From the NCBI RefSeq assembly GCF_023715465.1, contig NZ_JAMBOE010000005.1:532824-596823 (forward strand): a stretch of DNA of 64,000 nt, given 5' to 3'. Both the position numbers and the translations under genes were made by a program. Positions 52,833-62,223 of this stretch are shown piece by piece. The notes under the pieces were generated by a model, which worked only from the letters and a program-made list of their open reading frames with translations, searched no databases and was not told the DNA's origin. Source of the stretch: Paenibacillus macerans (GTDB lineage Bacteria; Bacillota; Bacilli; Paenibacillales; Paenibacillaceae). How positions within the stretch are numbered: the first letter of the stretch is position 1; every line of letters starts with the position of its first letter.

Positions 52833-53780
52833 TCACCCCTTAACCCCGCCAACCATCATGCCTTTGACGAAATATTTTTGCAAGAAAGGATACACCATGA
52901 TAATGGGGACGGAGGCGACCATCGTCATCGTGGCGCGAACGGACAACGGTGTAACGGTGTTTTGCTGCGCTCCGCTGGCGCCCTGGATCATTCCGTCCAG
53001 ACTCGAAGTTCCCGAAGTCGTATTGGAATTTTGCAAAATTTTCTGCAGTTCATACTGCAGTGTGCTTAATTCAATGTGCGAAGAATTGTACAAAAACACG
53101 TCAAACCAGGAGTTCCACTGAAAGACGCCCGAGAACAAGGCCACCGTAGCCAAAACCGGCGTCGTCAACGGCAATACGATGCTGAAAAAAGTTCTGTAAT
53201 CGCCCGCTCCGTCAATCCGTCCCGATTCCAGAATGCTCTCGGGGAGGTTCTCAATAAAGGAACGGATGATGATCAGGTTGAACACGCCGATTAATCCGGG
53301 CAGGATGTATACCCAGAAGTTGCCCACGAGTTGCAAATCCCTCATCAGCAAATAGTTGGGGATCAACCCGCCGTTAAAATACATGGTTAAAATAAAGGCG
53401 ATCGTAATAAATCTGCGGAGCACGAAATCCTGCCTGCTGATCGAATAAGCCACCATGGCGGAGCAAAACACCGTAGCCACCGTACCGATGATCGTACGCA
53501 ATATCGAGACGAGCGTGGCGTGAAATATCGTGGCTTCCCTGAAGATATATTTGTAATTTTCCAGCGTCCAGATCCTCGGAAGCAAGTAAATCCCGCCTTT
53601 GAGCGAATCTTGAGCGCTGTTTAGCGACACGGCCAGAACATTTATAAACGGATACAGCGTCACGGCCATCAATAGAACCATAAAAATGCAATTGCACATA
53701 TCAAAAATACGGTCAGCGCCGGAAGATTTGATTCGCGGATTCTTAACCCTTCTCGCAGCGCTTGCGGATCTTTGATCCAT
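52833..53780 (-). CDS. carbohydrate ABC importer permease, YtcP/LplC type (module D)
   Basis: 315 residues, six membrane segments. Typical 'LYPFINVLAVSLNSAQDSLKGGIYLLPR' after TM1, EAA loop 'ESILESGRIDGAGDYRTFFSIVLPL', end 'YPFLQKYFVKGMMVGGVKG'. AAGGAGG precedes the ATG. More like the module A permease (both have 'GGIYLxPR' and an extended periplasmic loop with many Ser/Gln) than those of modules B and C. Last gene of module D. Confidence 0.9.
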   Translation of the reverse strand: MDQRSASAARRVKNPRIKSSGADRIFDMCNCIFMVLLMAVTLYPFINVLAVSLNSAQDSLKGGIYLLPRIWTLENYKYIFREATIFHATLVSILRTIIGTVATVFCSAMVAYSISRQDFVLRRFITIAFILTMYFNGGLIPNYLLMRDLQLVGNFWVYILPGLIGVFNLIIIRSFIENLPESILESGRIDGAGDYRTFFSIVLPLTTPVLATVALFSGVFQWNSWFDVFLYNSSHIELSTLQYELQKILQNSNTTSGTSSLDGMIQGASGAQQNTVTPLSVRATMTMVASVPIIMVYPFLQKYFVKGMMVGGVKG

Positions 53781-53797
53781 TGGCTTTGCCTCCTTCT

Positions 53798-54772
53798 CTA
53801 GAAAAGCCTGGCTTCGCCCGCCCGTTTCGCGATATGGTTCGCGAAGAACAGCATGATGAAGCTGACCACCGTCTTGAACATGCCGGCCGCGATGGATAGC
53901 GAGAAGTTGCTTTGGGCGATGCCGTATTTCAATACGAATATGTCAATGTTCTCGGAATAATCCACGTTCATGCCGTTACCCATCAAATATTGGGGCTCGA
54001 ATCCCGATTCCAGCAAATAGCCGATATTCATAATTAAAAGGACGACAACGACGGATTTAATGCCTGGCAATGTAATATAGATCATCCGTTTAAACCTGCT
54101 GGCGCCGTCGATTTCGGCAGCTTCGTATTGCGCCGGATCAATCGTCGTTATCGCGGCCAAATACACGATCGTGTTCCAGCCGATATCTTTCCAGACGGAT
54201 CCGGCTCCAAATATTCCCCAAAAGTATTCGGGAATCCCCAGAAATAATATTTCGTTCCCCTTATCAACCAGTCCCGTCCAGATCAACAACTGGTTGATGA
54301 TTCCGTCGGGCGCGAGCGTCGTTTGAATGATGCTTGCGGCCACCACCCAAGAAATGAAATGGGGCAAATAACTGACCGTTTGCACCACTCGCTTAAATGC
54401 TACGTTCCGAAGTTCATTGAGCAGCAATGCCAGCGTAATCGCCGTCACAAAGCCGAGAATCAAGTTGATGGAACTCATGGCCAGCGTATTTCGCAATACG
54501 CGCAAAAACCGCTCGTCTCCAAACAAAAATTTGAAATGTTGAAATCCGATCCAAGTTTGATCCAAATACCCGCGCGCCGGTTTATAATCCTGGAAAGCAA
54601 TCGTCCAGCCCCATAAAGGAACATATTTGAAAATGACCAGCCAAATGAAAAAAGGGATGGACATCACGGCCAAGGCGCGCTGCTTTACTAATTTTTTGCA
54701 GAACGGCCCGATCCCTTTCGGCTTTTTGTATGTCTCCGGCCCGGACGCGGCCAGCACCGAATCGTTCCCCAT
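53798..54772 (-). CDS. carbohydrate ABC importer permease, LplB type (module D)
   Basis: 324 residues. A polar N-terminus of about 35 residues is followed by six membrane segments with 'KYVPLWGWTIAFQDYKPARG', 'QTVSYLPHFISWVVAASIIQT' and EAA loop 'AQYEAAEIDGASRFKRMIYITLPGI'. AAGGAGAG before the ATG. 17 bp before the next permease and 36 bp after the binding protein. Channel half of the module D importer. Confidence 0.9.
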   Translation of the reverse strand: MGNDSVLAASGPETYKKPKGIGPFCKKLVKQRALAVMSIPFFIWLVIFKYVPLWGWTIAFQDYKPARGYLDQTWIGFQHFKFLFGDERFLRVLRNTLAMSSINLILGFVTAITLALLLNELRNVAFKRVVQTVSYLPHFISWVVAASIIQTTLAPDGIINQLLIWTGLVDKGNEILFLGIPEYFWGIFGAGSVWKDIGWNTIVYLAAITTIDPAQYEAAEIDGASRFKRMIYITLPGIKSVVVVLLIMNIGYLLESGFEPQYLMGNGMNVDYSENIDIFVLKYGIAQSNFSLSIAAGMFKTVVSFIMLFFANHIAKRAGEARLF

Positions 54773-54808
54773 ACTATTCTCTCCTTCCCGGCCTTCCGGT
54801 AGAATCGA

Positions 54809-56509
54809 TTATTTACCGCCGGTAACGATTTTGACTTTCTCCTGCGCTCGCTCCGTCGTCCACTTTTCATAGCCGGCCGTGTCAAGCTTGCCGAATTCGT
54901 TCAAGTATTCGTTCCACAACGATTCGAACTTATCCGGCGTTGCAAGCACGAGTTTCGGGAAGTATTTCTTGATCAATTCATCCTTGGCCGTTTCCCACAG
55001 CTGCTGCGGCGAATTTTGTTCCTTGGCGAATCCCCAGGCAGGATACCAAGGGCGGAACTTCGGGGTCGCGAACATTTGGCTGTAAGTTTGCACGCCGTAT
55101 TTGTCCAAAATGTCCTTATCGGCCTGCGTCAAGCTCATTTGGAATACTTCGGGCTGGTAAGCCACGCTTTTGGCATTCCCGCTCGCGAGCGTGGAATTGG
55201 CGTTGTACATCGGCCAGTTCCAATTGTAATATTTAAAGCCGAACTTCTCGTTAAAAGCTTCGTCGATCATGTTGATCTGTTCCTGTGTCCGGTAAAAGCG
55301 GCCTTGTTCGTTAACTTCATAGGTTTCGCCTTTGATGCCCCAAGACAACAGGGTTTGGTTATCTTCCGTCAGCATATTGTCGAAATATTGGATGATTCTT
55401 ACCGGGTCCTTCGCGCTGACCGTAATGCCGATGCCGCGGTTCGTTGCCAATCCGCCTTCGGCGTCGACATACGCATCGGGCGTGTTCTCGTCAAAGGTAA
55501 CGGGAAGCGGGAAGTAGTTGTAAGCGTCCTGGGCGGGGTCTTTGCGCGCCGCGTCCTTCAGAACGTTGAGCGCATTTCCCACCTGCCAGCGGTAATCAAA
55601 AAAGCCCAGCACTTTATGGGAGGTTAATTTGGCGATGTATTGGTCGTAATTGTCCACGAACGAAGCCTTGTCGAACAAACCTTCCGCATTTAACTCGTTC
55701 AGCGTCTTCAGCCATCTTTTCGTCGCCTCAGAAGCCGCGTACGTCTTGGCTTCAAACGTTCCCGGATCGACGATGACTTCGCCGTCGTTCGGGTAACCCA
55801 TGAGGTGCATCGGCGGATTGGATGTCGCAAAAAATCTCCAGTCATGCGTGAGGGTGATCATGCCCGTCAAATCTTCATCCTTATGCTTCTCGGCATAGTT
55901 TCTGATCAGTTCAATATATTGATCCAGCGTGTTGACTTTCGGATAACCGGCCTTGGCCAAGACGCGGCGCTGAATCCAAAATGCGGCTCCGGGCTCCGGG
56001 TCCGGAACGAAGTCGCCGACCTGCACGGCGATCGGAAGGAAATAAAGCTTGCCGTCTTCAGCTCTCAGCTGGTCAAAATATGGCCCGAATACCCGTTTGA
56101 TATTCGGGCCGTGCTCCTCGATCAAATCGTCAAGCGGGATAAATACGCTTGCGTTCAAAACGCTTTCCATCGCCGCATCCGGAATCAGCACTTCCGGATA
56201 CTCGTTCGCGGCGATCATCGTACCGATTTTCGTATTCAGGTCACCGACCAGAAACTCCAGTTTGAAATTGACCCCCGTCTGGTCTTCCAGAATTTTTCCA
56301 AGGGTGGTCTCGTTTGTATTCCGGTCCTTGGATCCGGCTACGCCATTAAAGATCGTAAAGGTGACCTTGTCCTGCTTGTTGCTTTCTTCCGGGTTGTTGC
56401 CTGTCTCCCCCACGGCTTTATGGTTGTTTTTGCCGCCGGAACAAGCGGAGCTTACAGACAACAGCAATGCCGCGACCAGAAAGAGAACCCAAAATTTCTT
56501 TTTTGTCAA
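54809..56509 (-). CDS. carbohydrate ABC importer, substrate-binding lipoprotein (module D)
   Basis: 566 residues. The start is TTG at 56509 with AAAGGGG upstream; it yields a signal peptide ending VSSAC (Cys23). The mature protein is an LplA-type receptor: 'VNFKLEFLVGDLNTKIGTMIAANEYPEVLIPD', and a long C-terminal lobe with many Trp and Tyr ('KYYNWNWPMYN', 'PWYPAW'), suited to stacking against an oligosaccharide. Third gene of module D after the regulator and kinase. Its neighbour rex suggests xylo-oligosaccharides as ligand, which remains an inference. Confidence 0.9.
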   Translation of the reverse strand: MTKKKFWVLFLVAALLLSVSSACSGGKNNHKAVGETGNNPEESNKQDKVTFTIFNGVAGSKDRNTNETTLGKILEDQTGVNFKLEFLVGDLNTKIGTMIAANEYPEVLIPDAAMESVLNASVFIPLDDLIEEHGPNIKRVFGPYFDQLRAEDGKLYFLPIAVQVGDFVPDPEPGAAFWIQRRVLAKAGYPKVNTLDQYIELIRNYAEKHKDEDLTGMITLTHDWRFFATSNPPMHLMGYPNDGEVIVDPGTFEAKTYAASEATKRWLKTLNELNAEGLFDKASFVDNYDQYIAKLTSHKVLGFFDYRWQVGNALNVLKDAARKDPAQDAYNYFPLPVTFDENTPDAYVDAEGGLATNRGIGITVSAKDPVRIIQYFDNMLTEDNQTLLSWGIKGETYEVNEQGRFYRTQEQINMIDEAFNEKFGFKYYNWNWPMYNANSTLASGNAKSVAYQPEVFQMSLTQADKDILDKYGVQTYSQMFATPKFRPWYPAWGFAKEQNSPQQLWETAKDELIKKYFPKLVLATPDKFESLWNEYLNEFGKLDTAGYEKWTTERAQEKVKIVTGGK

Positions 56510-56633
56510 AACCGATCTGCCCCTTTCGTTTGTTGAGTGGTATTTACAGGAACAGTATAAAATCGTTTTCAATTTTGGGTTACCCGGAGAACTATAGAGC
56601 TTCCTGCAAAAATTTCAGTATTTGTTTCGGCGG

Positions 56634-58382
56634 TCAACTCTTTTCGTTCGGGATTGCGAGCATGACGCAGGTCCCTTCACCCGGACGGCTGTTCAGCGAA
56701 AAACGGATCTTCTCTCCGTAGATTATTTTCGTGCGGTATATCGCGTTTTGAACACCGATGCGTTCCCCCATGGTTTCCTCGGCCTCCAGGTAACGGTACA
56801 ACTTGTTGACCGTTTCATCGTCCATGCCGATCCCGTTGTCTCTGACGGTAAAAGTCAGTTCATCTTCCGTAGCGTCGATTCGAATCTCAATCATCCCTCC
56901 ATGTTTCAGCGGCTCGATGCCGTGGATACAGGCATTCTCGACGAAAGGAAGGAACGCCATTTTCGGCACCAGGCATTCATACGCTTCCGGCGCGACGGCG
57001 ATCCGGCAGTCCAGCTTGTCCTCGAAGCGATATTTCTGAATGTCCAAAAAGCATAAAATAAATTCCAGTTCTTCCTTCACCGAAACCCGGTCTTTGTTCC
57101 AGGTTAAAGAGCCTCGGAAGAATTTGGCCATGCTATGGATGATCTTCGCGGTATCGCGCTCTTTTTTCAGCAAGCTTCTCATCCGGATCGTTTCCAGGGC
57201 ATTGAACAGAAAATGGGGATTCATTTGGCTTTGCAATGCATTCAACTGCGCCTTCCGGCGCTCCAGCTCCAACGATTTCTTCTGGATTTCCGCCAGGTAA
57301 ACGTCATGGATCAAGCTTTTGATCTGCAGGATCATCCGGTTGTATTCCAGCGTCAATTGACCGATCTCGTCCTTATAGGCCTCGCCCTGAATCGGTTCAA
57401 AACTTTGGCTTTTTACTTTTTTCATCTGCTTCAGGATTTGGATGATGCGCAGGTTAATCGACCGGGTGATGATAAGAATAATTATGGTCGGAATGATCAT
57501 CATCACACAGCCGGACCATAAAATAAAATCACGCGAATCGCGGACTTCTTTAACGATTTCGTCTTCGCTGATGACACCGGCGATCTTCCATCCTTCCAGA
57601 TAGCTGACCCCCCGGTATTCCTTTACGAACCGGATCGTTTTGTCCGATCCGAGCGAGGCGAACGGGGTTTCATCCCCGCCCTGCCAGTCGATTTCCCCGT
57701 TTGTCGTATACTCGATCCCGCCGTCCGGATTGATCAGATACATATCCCCCTGCACGTTTAAGTTCGAAAACAGGGACACCAGATCGATCGTTTTAAAATC
57801 GATTTTGAGCAGCTTTTCCTTTGACATCCGGTTCGCAAAATAGTCCAGACGCCGGAGCAGCGAGAAACTGGCGAAATGCCCGTCATCCGTTTCCGTGCGC
57901 ACAAACACGGGTTGGGAACGATACCTGTCCGCCGCCATGCGATACCAATCCTCCGACCTGATTTCATCCGACAGGTAGCCGATGTTTCCGGAATTCAGCA
58001 GCGTCGGGTTGTTTACGTAAATCATCATGTTCTGGAGATAAAGGGAAGCGGGGTGATAACTGTTTAGCACCCGTCTCAAATAATCGTCATAAGCTTCGAC
58101 GTAATCTTCCGTATTGGCAAAATTCCGCTCCAGAATTTCATTGGTCTTGAGGTCGGCGTAAAAAAATGAGGACAATCCCACCGCATCGTCAACCTGGGAG
58201 CGGAATTCGTTTTTGATTTGCTCCACCGCCAGGTCGATATCCTTGACTCTCCCCTCCCTGACATTATTCGAGATGAGATTATAAAAAATAGCGTTGGTCA
58301 CGATCATCGGCGTAAAGATGCAAAGAAAATAGACCAGCAGCATTTTGTTCCTTAGCCGGGTATTATGAAGCAGTCGGTTCAT
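56634..58382 (-). CDS. sensor histidine kinase, YesM type (module D)
   Basis: 582 residues. TM1 about 14-36, extracellular domain about 37-286 ('ADRYRSQPVFVRTETDDGHF' is a dCache-like stretch), TM2 about 287-307, HAMP, His390 in 'QSQMNPHFLFN', and a HATPase with 'ENACIHGIEPLK' and 'DNGIGM', 'ERIGVQNAIYRTK'. ATG at 58382 preceded by GGAAGGGG. 21 bp after the response regulator stop. It probably senses a sugar or the liganded receptor and signals to the regulator at 58404-59972. Confidence 0.9.
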   Translation of the reverse strand: MNRLLHNTRLRNKMLLVYFLCIFTPMIVTNAIFYNLISNNVREGRVKDIDLAVEQIKNEFRSQVDDAVGLSSFFYADLKTNEILERNFANTEDYVEAYDDYLRRVLNSYHPASLYLQNMMIYVNNPTLLNSGNIGYLSDEIRSEDWYRMAADRYRSQPVFVRTETDDGHFASFSLLRRLDYFANRMSKEKLLKIDFKTIDLVSLFSNLNVQGDMYLINPDGGIEYTTNGEIDWQGGDETPFASLGSDKTIRFVKEYRGVSYLEGWKIAGVISEDEIVKEVRDSRDFILWSGCVMMIIPTIIILIITRSINLRIIQILKQMKKVKSQSFEPIQGEAYKDEIGQLTLEYNRMILQIKSLIHDVYLAEIQKKSLELERRKAQLNALQSQMNPHFLFNALETIRMRSLLKKERDTAKIIHSMAKFFRGSLTWNKDRVSVKEELEFILCFLDIQKYRFEDKLDCRIAVAPEAYECLVPKMAFLPFVENACIHGIEPLKHGGMIEIRIDATEDELTFTVRDNGIGMDDETVNKLYRYLEAEETMGERIGVQNAIYRTKIIYGEKIRFSLNSRPGEGTCVMLAIPNEKS

Positions 58383-58403
58383 CGCGCGCCGCCCCTTCCG
58401 CTA

Positions 58404-59972
58404 TCAATTGCTCATGCGATTGCGGTATTCCGTAGGAGTCATCTTCTCGACCTTCTCGAATTGAGAGACAAAATACTCGGCGCTATTGAAACCGACTCGC
58501 TCGGCGATTTCATAAACGCGCATATCTTTTTGCCTCATCAGTTTCTTGGCCTCTTCGATCCGCAGCAGCAACAAATATTCGTTAAAATAAACGCCATAAT
58601 GCTTCTTAAACAATTGCCCGATGTACGCGGGGTTCATGAAGAACTGCGCCGCAAGGCTTTTTAAGCTCAAATTTTGCTGGAAGTGCTGGTCCACGTACGA
58701 TTTAATTTTGTGAATTCCGCTCTTGCCGCTGGAATTATAAAGCTGTTTGACGAATTCCGCGGATTCGGACGCAAACTCGCCAAATAATCCGCGCAACTCT
58801 TCCAATGTGAGATTATAGTCGTGCCAGCCCAGAATCGGCTCGATCAGGCCAAGTTCCTTCTCGTCACCTTCCACGCTTCTGACGGAGTGCACGATGCCCA
58901 GAACACATTGCATGATCGATGTTTTGATCGCTTCGATGGAGAAGTTCCGCTCCAGAAAATCCACAAAGATGCGGTCGATGGCACTTCGAATGCCGTCCCT
59001 GTCCGACGCTTCGACCGCTTCGATCAAAGCATGGATCGACGGTTCGCTAAGATGCAAATAGTTCAGTTCCGTGCCGGCGATGTCCGAGTATAGCAGCGCG
59101 TGGGTGTTGTGACGGATCCATTTGTGCTGCATCGTTTCCTTCGCGCTGATATAGGAGAACTTCAACCGGCTTAAGGACTCGACGGATTGGCCGGCATAGA
59201 TTCGCAGCTCCAAGGCGAAAGCATCCTTCAGCCGCCGAAGCACGGACCTCATAAAAGGAAGGATATCTCCGCCAAAAGGGGTGAGGTACGTATCCGGCAC
59301 AATGAAGCCGTATGTGCGGCGATGCTCATACACGATCGGCGGCGAAGCGGCAGTGCCGAGTTCTTGCACCGTTTCCCGGATGGCTTCCATTAGTCGGTCT
59401 CTTGCCGGGGAAACCGCATTTTTCCAAGGTACGACATTGTTAACCTCCAGCAATACGTAAGAAAACGCTTTCGCATCAGCGAAAAACGAAACCTGGGCCC
59501 ACTCATCCAACGCCGTCTCGTCGATCTCGTCCCGCAACAGGGTTTCGATCAGTTTTTCGCCCATCTGCCTGCGGTTTTGATCCCGCAACCGTTGTTTTGC
59601 CGGCAGCTTGTCTCTAAGCTTGGCCAACGCTTGCTGAATATCGTCCGGATCGATGGGCTTCAGCACATAATCCTGCACGCCGAACCGCACCGCCTGCTGG
59701 GCGTAGCGGAAATCGTTATGGCCGCTGATGATGACGAATTCCGTTTCCAACTGCAGCTTGCTGGCGGCCTCGATCAATTCGAGTCCATCCAGCACCGGCA
59801 TACGGATGTCGGTCACGACCAGATCCGGCTTTTTCGCCTGAATGATCGTCAGGGCGTCTTCTCCGTTGTCGGACTCATCAATCACTTTAAAGCCACTGCT
59901 TTCCCAATCGATCATTTCGATTAAGCCTTTCCGGACAAACAGCTCATCGTCCACAATGATGACGGAATACAT
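58404..59972 (-). CDS. response regulator, YesN type (module D)
   Basis: 522 residues: a receiver domain with Asp55 in 'VTDIRMPVLDG', a central helical region, and a C-terminal AraC domain ('SLKSLAAQFFMNPAYIGQLFKKHYG' and 'RVYEIAERVGFNSAEYFVSQFEKVEK'). AAGGAGG precedes the ATG. First gene of the module D operon, divergent from rex with a 120-bp spacer, so it may control both directions. Confidence 0.92.
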   Translation of the reverse strand: MYSVIIVDDELFVRKGLIEMIDWESSGFKVIDESDNGEDALTIIQAKKPDLVVTDIRMPVLDGLELIEAASKLQLETEFVIISGHNDFRYAQQAVRFGVQDYVLKPIDPDDIQQALAKLRDKLPAKQRLRDQNRRQMGEKLIETLLRDEIDETALDEWAQVSFFADAKAFSYVLLEVNNVVPWKNAVSPARDRLMEAIRETVQELGTAASPPIVYEHRRTYGFIVPDTYLTPFGGDILPFMRSVLRRLKDAFALELRIYAGQSVESLSRLKFSYISAKETMQHKWIRHNTHALLYSDIAGTELNYLHLSEPSIHALIEAVEASDRDGIRSAIDRIFVDFLERNFSIEAIKTSIMQCVLGIVHSVRSVEGDEKELGLIEPILGWHDYNLTLEELRGLFGEFASESAEFVKQLYNSSGKSGIHKIKSYVDQHFQQNLSLKSLAAQFFMNPAYIGQLFKKHYGVYFNEYLLLLRIEEAKKLMRQKDMRVYEIAERVGFNSAEYFVSQFEKVEKMTPTEYRNRMSN

Positions 59973-60018
59973 TTCAGTTCCCTCCTTTATGAAGAGTTAT
60001 ACTTACTATACTTTTTCG

Positions 60019-60032
60019 AGAAAACGCTTTAA
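60019..60032 (+). promoter_or_regulatory. cre-like site in the module D / rex spacer
   Basis: AGAAAACGCTTTAA, 12 of 14 positions of the CcpA consensus. It covers the -35 position of the rex promoter, a classic place for catabolite repression. Confidence 0.4.
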
Positions 60033-60050
60033 TTTATTTACCTCCTATTG

Positions 60051-60059
60051 TGCTATAAT
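60051..60059 (+). promoter_or_regulatory. extended -10 promoter of rex
   Basis: TGCTATAAT is a perfect extended -10 (TG at 60051-60052, TATAAT at 60054-60059), 34 bp before the rex ATG. The -35 region is occupied by the cre-like site and is not a consensus match, which the extended -10 can compensate. Confidence 0.6.
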
Positions 60060-60092
60060 ATAGCAAAAATAGAAAATATGGAGGATTTTTCT

Positions 60093-61235
60093 ATGCCGAT
60101 TATCCAACAAGGCGCTTTTTATACGAAAGAATACAGGAACCTGTTCAAGGAGCTCGGCTATCCCGAAGCGGACATCGAGGCTAGGCTCGAACGGACATGG
60201 GCCGATTTGTTTTATGGAGATCCGGATGTGCGGATCTATTATCCGCTGGGCGACGATAAAGGCTATATTCTCGATACCGGCAATCTGGACATTCGGACGG
60301 AAGGGATGTCCTACGGGATGATGATGGCCGTGCAAATGAACAAAAAAGAAGAGTTTGACCGGTTGTGGAACTTCTCGAAGACGTTTATGCAGCATAGAGA
60401 AGGCCGTTACGCCCATTACTTTGCCTGGCATTGCAAGCCTGACGGTACCCGCATCTCCCAGGGGCCCGCGCCGGACGGGGAAGAATATTTCGCAATGGCC
60501 CTGTTTTTCGCCGCAAGCCGTTGGGGGGACGGGCCGGAACCCTATAACTATTCCGAGCAGGCGCGAACGATTTTGCGCGCATGCGTGCATCAGGGCGAAG
60601 CCGGCGACGGCGACCCGATGTGGGACCCGGAAACGAAATTAATCAAATTCGTACCGGAATCCCCTTTCAGCGATCCGTCTTACCATCTGCCGCATTTTTA
60701 CGATTTGTTCGCCCTTCGGGCCGACGAGCGGGACAGCGTGTTTTGGAAGCAAGCGGCGGATGCCAGCCGCGCCTATCTTCACGCCGCATGCCACCCGGAA
60801 ACCGGTCTTGCCCCCGAATACGCGAATTTTGACGGAACCCCGGCAGAGCCGCAGCCGCATGGCGATTTCCGCCATTTCTTCAGCGACGCTTACCGGGTTG
60901 CCGCCAATATCGGGCTGGATTGGGCATGGTTCCAAAAAGATTCCTGGCAGGTCGGGCAATCCAATCGGATTCAAAACTTTTTCCGGAACATTGAGGTTTC
61001 CGACTACCGCCGGTATACCATAGACGGACAACCCTTCGACGAACTGGCGCTGCACCCGATAGGATTGCTGGCGACCAACGCGATGGCTTCGCTCGCCGCC
61101 AATGGCCCGGAAGCGAGTCATTTTGTCCGTTCACTTTGGAATACGCCTTTGCGCACCGGCCAACGGCGTTATTACGACAACTGCCTGTATTTTTTTAGCA
61201 TGCTGGCTTTAAGCGGAAATTATCGGATTTACTGA
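60093..61235 (+). CDS. reducing-end xylose-releasing exo-oligoxylanase, GH8
   Basis: 380 residues, no signal peptide. Its sequence follows the well-studied Rex of Bacillus halodurans (BH2105) nearly throughout: 'GAFYTKEYRNLFKELGY', 'LDTGNLDIRTEGMSYGMMMAVQM', 'HFFSDAYRVAANIGLD' and 'RTGQRRYYDNCLYFF'. General acid Glu70 and base Asp265 are in place (Glu70 and Asp263 in BH2105). The enzyme removes xylose from the reducing end of imported xylo-oligosaccharides of three or more units. ATG at 60093 has GGAGG upstream; the longer frame adds 15 unsupported residues. Divergent from module D, implying that module D imports its substrate. Confidence 0.94.
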   Translation: MPIIQQGAFYTKEYRNLFKELGYPEADIEARLERTWADLFYGDPDVRIYYPLGDDKGYILDTGNLDIRTEGMSYGMMMAVQMNKKEEFDRLWNFSKTFMQHREGRYAHYFAWHCKPDGTRISQGPAPDGEEYFAMALFFAASRWGDGPEPYNYSEQARTILRACVHQGEAGDGDPMWDPETKLIKFVPESPFSDPSYHLPHFYDLFALRADERDSVFWKQAADASRAYLHAACHPETGLAPEYANFDGTPAEPQPHGDFRHFFSDAYRVAANIGLDWAWFQKDSWQVGQSNRIQNFFRNIEVSDYRRYTIDGQPFDELALHPIGLLATNAMASLAANGPEASHFVRSLWNTPLRTGQRRYYDNCLYFFSMLALSGNYRIY

Positions 61236-61425
61236 CGGGCCAGTTTGTAGATTACTCGTTAGACCGTTGGATGGCGTAACATCGGTTCCTACTCGTAGAA
61301 ACCTTCCAGCATTCTTGTGAATTTCTTGGGCTGGTCTCGCCTTTTCCAGTTCTGGTGGGAATATTTATGCAAATGCTTTAGGGGATCGAATCAGGAATGA
61401 ATGAAGTAATGAAAATATAAGAAAA

Positions 61426-61439
61426 ACGCCTGACGGCGT
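61426..61439 (+). terminator. weak hairpin after rex
   Basis: ACGCC-TGAC-GGCGT hairpin followed by a short CCTTT tract. Possible terminator for rex, 190 bp after its stop; weak. Confidence 0.35.
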
Positions 61440-61546
61440 CCTTTAATGGCTCTGACTTCTACTTTGGTGCGATTGGAGGGGGGGGTGTGGGGGTTCCCTC
61501 ATGCTCATTCCCTCTTCGGTTCTATCCTAAACTTTGGACGCTGCTC

Positions 61547-61729
61547 TAACGGACACCAGCGACCCTATCCGCCCATTTCCCGGGTATTTCCCAACCTAAC
61601 GGACACACATGAGCCTATTTCACTCTAAACCAGTTCATTCAGGCCGATTTGAGGTAAATAAGATCTTCTGTGTCCGTTACAGTTTGCAAACCTCCGTTTA
61701 TTCGCAAATAACGGCTCTGGTGTCCCTTA
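61547..61729. repeat. degenerate repeat array B: two direct then two inverted copies of TAACGGACAC
   Basis: TAACGGACAC at 61547 and 61597 (exactly 50 bp apart), then inverted GTGTCCGTTA at 61670 and a degenerate inverted copy (GGTGTCCCTTA) at 61719 (about 50 bp further). Left and right halves share more: CTAASGGACACCAG starts each half, and a CTATTT-like tail follows each inner copy. The array is an imperfect inverted repeat of about 85-bp units, filling the gap between rex and the tRNA terminator. No gene is present in 61240-61800. Confidence 0.65.
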
Positions 61730-61805
61730 GCCATCAGAATTCTCTTCTTCTCCCCTCTCTACCTGCGCATCGCCCTCTACCATGACCGAAATTTTATAAT
61801 GTTAA

Positions 61806-61840
61806 AAAAGCTCATTAGATATAACATCTAATGAGCTTTT
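61806..61840 (-). terminator. terminator of the rRNA-tRNA operon
   Basis: A 15-bp perfect stem (AAAAGCTCATTAGAT at 61806-61820 with its complement at 61826-61840) around a 5-nt loop, ending in T on the minus strand. It lies 20 bp after the last tRNA. Confidence 0.9.
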
Positions 61841-61859
61841 AAAGTTAAAGTAATAGTAA

Positions 61860-61939
61860 TGCCGGTGAAGGGACTCGAACCCCCACGGTTTCCCTCACGA
61901 TTTTGAGTCGCGCGCGTCTGCCAATTCCGCCACACCGGC
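61860..61939 (-). tRNA. tRNA-Leu(CAA)
   Basis: Acceptor stem GCCGGTG/CACCGGC, anticodon loop CTCAAAA giving CAA (reads UUG), short extra arm. CCA is not encoded. Last tRNA of the array. Confidence 0.9.
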
Positions 61940-61957
61940 AAATATAAAAATATACAG

Positions 61958-62043
61958 TGCGGAAGACCAGACTTGAACTGGTACGGTAGTCACCTACCGC
62001 AGGATTTTAAGTCCTGTGCGTCTGCCGATTCCGCCACTCCCGC
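61958..62043 (-). tRNA. tRNA-Leu(TAA)
   Basis: Class II tRNA with long extra arm, anticodon loop CTTAAAA giving TAA (reads UUA). CCA is not encoded. Confidence 0.93.
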
Positions 62044-62055
62044 AGGTTAAACTAA

Positions 62056-62129
62056 TGGAGGCGCCACCCAGATTCGAACTGGGGATAGAGCTTTTGCAGA
62101 GCTGTGCCTTACCACTTGGCTATGGCGCC
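62056..62129 (-). tRNA. tRNA-Cys(GCA)
   Basis: Acceptor GGCGCCA/TGGCGCC, anticodon loop CTGCAAA giving GCA, discriminator T, encoded CCA. Confidence 0.95.
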
Positions 62130-62141
62130 ACATTATAAAAA

Positions 62142-62216
62142 TGGAGCGGACGACGGGAATCGAACCCGCGACCCTCGCCTTGGCAAGGCGATGCTCTACC
62201 GCTGAGCCACGTCCGC
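62142..62216 (-). tRNA. tRNA-Gly(GCC)
   Basis: Acceptor GCGGACG, anticodon loop TTGCCAA giving GCC, encoded CCA. Confidence 0.95.
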
Positions 62217-62223
62217 TAATAAA

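Noticed and set aside
61446..61628. 60-codon plus-strand frame downstream of rex
   Set aside because: It overlaps repeat array B, has no ribosome site and an unlikely composition.
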